From Nonomuraea spiralis (GTDB taxonomy: Bacteria; Actinomycetota; Actinomycetes; Streptosporangiales; Streptosporangiaceae): a stretch of 64,000 nt of DNA. The position numbers were made by a program, and so were the translations under genes. Positions 63,277 to 64,000 of the stretch are shown here, one piece after another. Numbering within the stretch: the first letter of the stretch is position 1; each line of letters starts with the position of its first letter. The stretch covers positions 116,091 to 180,090 of the forward strand of contig NZ_BMRC01000019.1 in the NCBI RefSeq assembly GCF_014648435.1, read 5' to 3'. The notes beneath the pieces were generated by a model. That model was given only the letters and a program-made list of their open reading frames with translations. It had not been told where the DNA came from and did not search any database.

Positions 63277-64000
63277 TCGTCTCGCCGCTGAGCACCGGCT
63301 GCAACCACCAGAAATTGATCAGCACGATCATCGCGAACGCGCCCACGAACGCCGCCCCGACGGCCCTGCGCGTGGGCGGCGCGTCCGCCGGCCCGAGCAC
63401 GAGCCCGGCGGTCAGCGTGATCGCCAGCACCATGAACGGCACGATCGGGACCATGTAGAACAGGTACATCGTGCGGTCGTCGGCCAGGGCGTAGTAGAAC
63501 CAGGGCAACCACCCCATCCCGTACGCCAGCAGCACCGCACCGGCCCGCCAGTCACGTTTCCTGGCGTACAGGACGACGGTCGCGAGCAGGGCGAACAGGC
63601 CGCCGTACCAGAGCGCGGGGGTGCCGACGCCGAGCACCGCCTCCGAGCACGCCCCGGCCCCGCACGACGAGGGCGGCAGGTTCGAGGGGTTGTAGAACAA
63701 CACCGGGCGGATCAGCAGCGGCCACGTCCAGGGGTCGGACATGTACGCGTGATAGTCGTGCAGCCCGTTGTGGAAGGAGAAGACCTGCCATTGGTAGTGG
63801 ATCCAGGAGCGCATGGAGTCGAACAGGAAGAACAGGGGGCCTGAGGAGGTGGCTTGGTCCCAGTTGCGGCCGTAGCCGTTGGCGGAGGCGAACCAGCCGG
63901 TCCAGGTGGCCATGTAGGCCAGGAAGGGGACGATGGTGAAGGAGAGGAAGGCGTGGGGGGCGTCTTTGTTCCAGGCGCCGGTGTAGGGGCGTTTGAGGCC
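63212..64000 (-). CDS. Polyprenol-phosphate-mannose--protein mannosyltransferase, C-terminal part
   Basis: Only the C-terminal 263 residues are in the window; the start lies beyond the right edge. It has several membrane helices and the PMT C-terminal features HDYHAYMSDPWTWPLLIRPV and YALADDRTMYLFYMVP. Such enzymes O-mannosylate secreted proteins. In M. tuberculosis the equivalent Rv1002 lies near metG in the same region, so the identification is supported by context. Overlaps the GT39-like gene by 65 bases at the 3' end. Confidence 0.88.
   Translation of the reverse strand, partial: GLKRPYTGAWNKDAPHAFLSFTIVPFLAYMATWTGWFASANGYGRNWDQATSSGPLFFLFDSMRSWIHYQWQVFSFHNGLHDYHAYMSDPWTWPLLIRPVLFYNPSNLPPSSCGAGACSEAVLGVGTPALWYGGLFALLATVVLYARKRDWRAGAVLLAYGMGWLPWFYYALADDRTMYLFYMVPIVPFMVLAITLTAGLVLGPADAPPTRRAVGAAFVGAFAMIVLINFWWLQPVLSGETITQAQWWARMLMRSWVTAAPK

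Overview
The window is very GC-rich, uses many GTG and some TTG starts, packs genes with ATGA, GTGA and TGATG overlaps, and carries typical actinobacterial families (DUF501, RpfB-like factor, BTAD/NB-ARC regulator, serine/threonine kinases, CYTH-CHAD). It is chromosomal DNA of a filamentous actinomycete; a Streptosporangiaceae/Nonomuraea-type host is an inference from overall protein character, not proven.

The backbone follows a gene order I recall from other Actinobacteria (for example the Rv1002 to Rv1026 region of Mycobacterium tuberculosis): ppx-DUF501-ftsB/divIC-eno (1-3.2 kb), mazG-surA-like-mfd (5.2-10.3 kb), pth-rplY-prs-glmU with tRNA-Gln (28.9-32.9 kb), ABC-F-ispE (42.7-45.7 kb), ksgA (48.2-49.0 kb), rpf-tatD (52.2-54.1 kb), metG (58.5-60.3 kb) and a protein mannosyltransferase at the right edge. 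Accessory genes are inserted at several joints.

The main insertion, between mfd and pth (about 10.8-28.7 kb), looks like a complete locus for a sulfated cell-surface polysaccharide. One plus-strand unit makes the activated sulfate donor and moves sulfur anions (APS kinase with a dead sulfurylase domain, TauE/SafE carrier). A second plus-strand operon has a Wzz-like length regulator, Wzy-like polymerase/ligase, a phosphotransferase-fold protein, a sulfotransferase, a Wzx-like flippase and another sulfotransferase. A minus-strand operon holds the initiating polyprenyl-phosphate sugar transferase, CysQ, CysD, CysN, a third sulfotransferase, a GT2 glycosyltransferase and a WecB/TagA-type glycosyltransferase. 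CysDN plus APS kinase would make PAPS, the sulfotransferases would use it, and CysQ would remove the PAP by-product. No PAPS reductase is present, so the local sulfate activation appears dedicated to sulfation. A GH26-like lipoprotein sits beside the locus, and an intergenic palindrome cluster at 14.88-14.93 kb is a candidate control region.

From 33 to 42 kb lie an acyl desaturase with a possible operator pair and a TetR regulator with a long charged tail, then a polyphosphate block (ppk1, Nudix/phosphohistidine hydrolase, CYTH-CHAD) with a cytochrome P450, and a VOC protein-Tam-MarR group with a dense operator region. From 46 to 58.5 kb accessory genes break up the backbone: arginase-like protein, NlpC/P60 hydrolase, membrane serine/threonine kinase with an FG-GAP secreted protein, and a BTAD regulator with an FAD monooxygenase. 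From 60.4 kb to the end are envelope glycosyltransferases (GT2, GT39-like, PMT). One tRNA was found; no rRNA, CRISPR array, insertion sequence or phage gene was seen.
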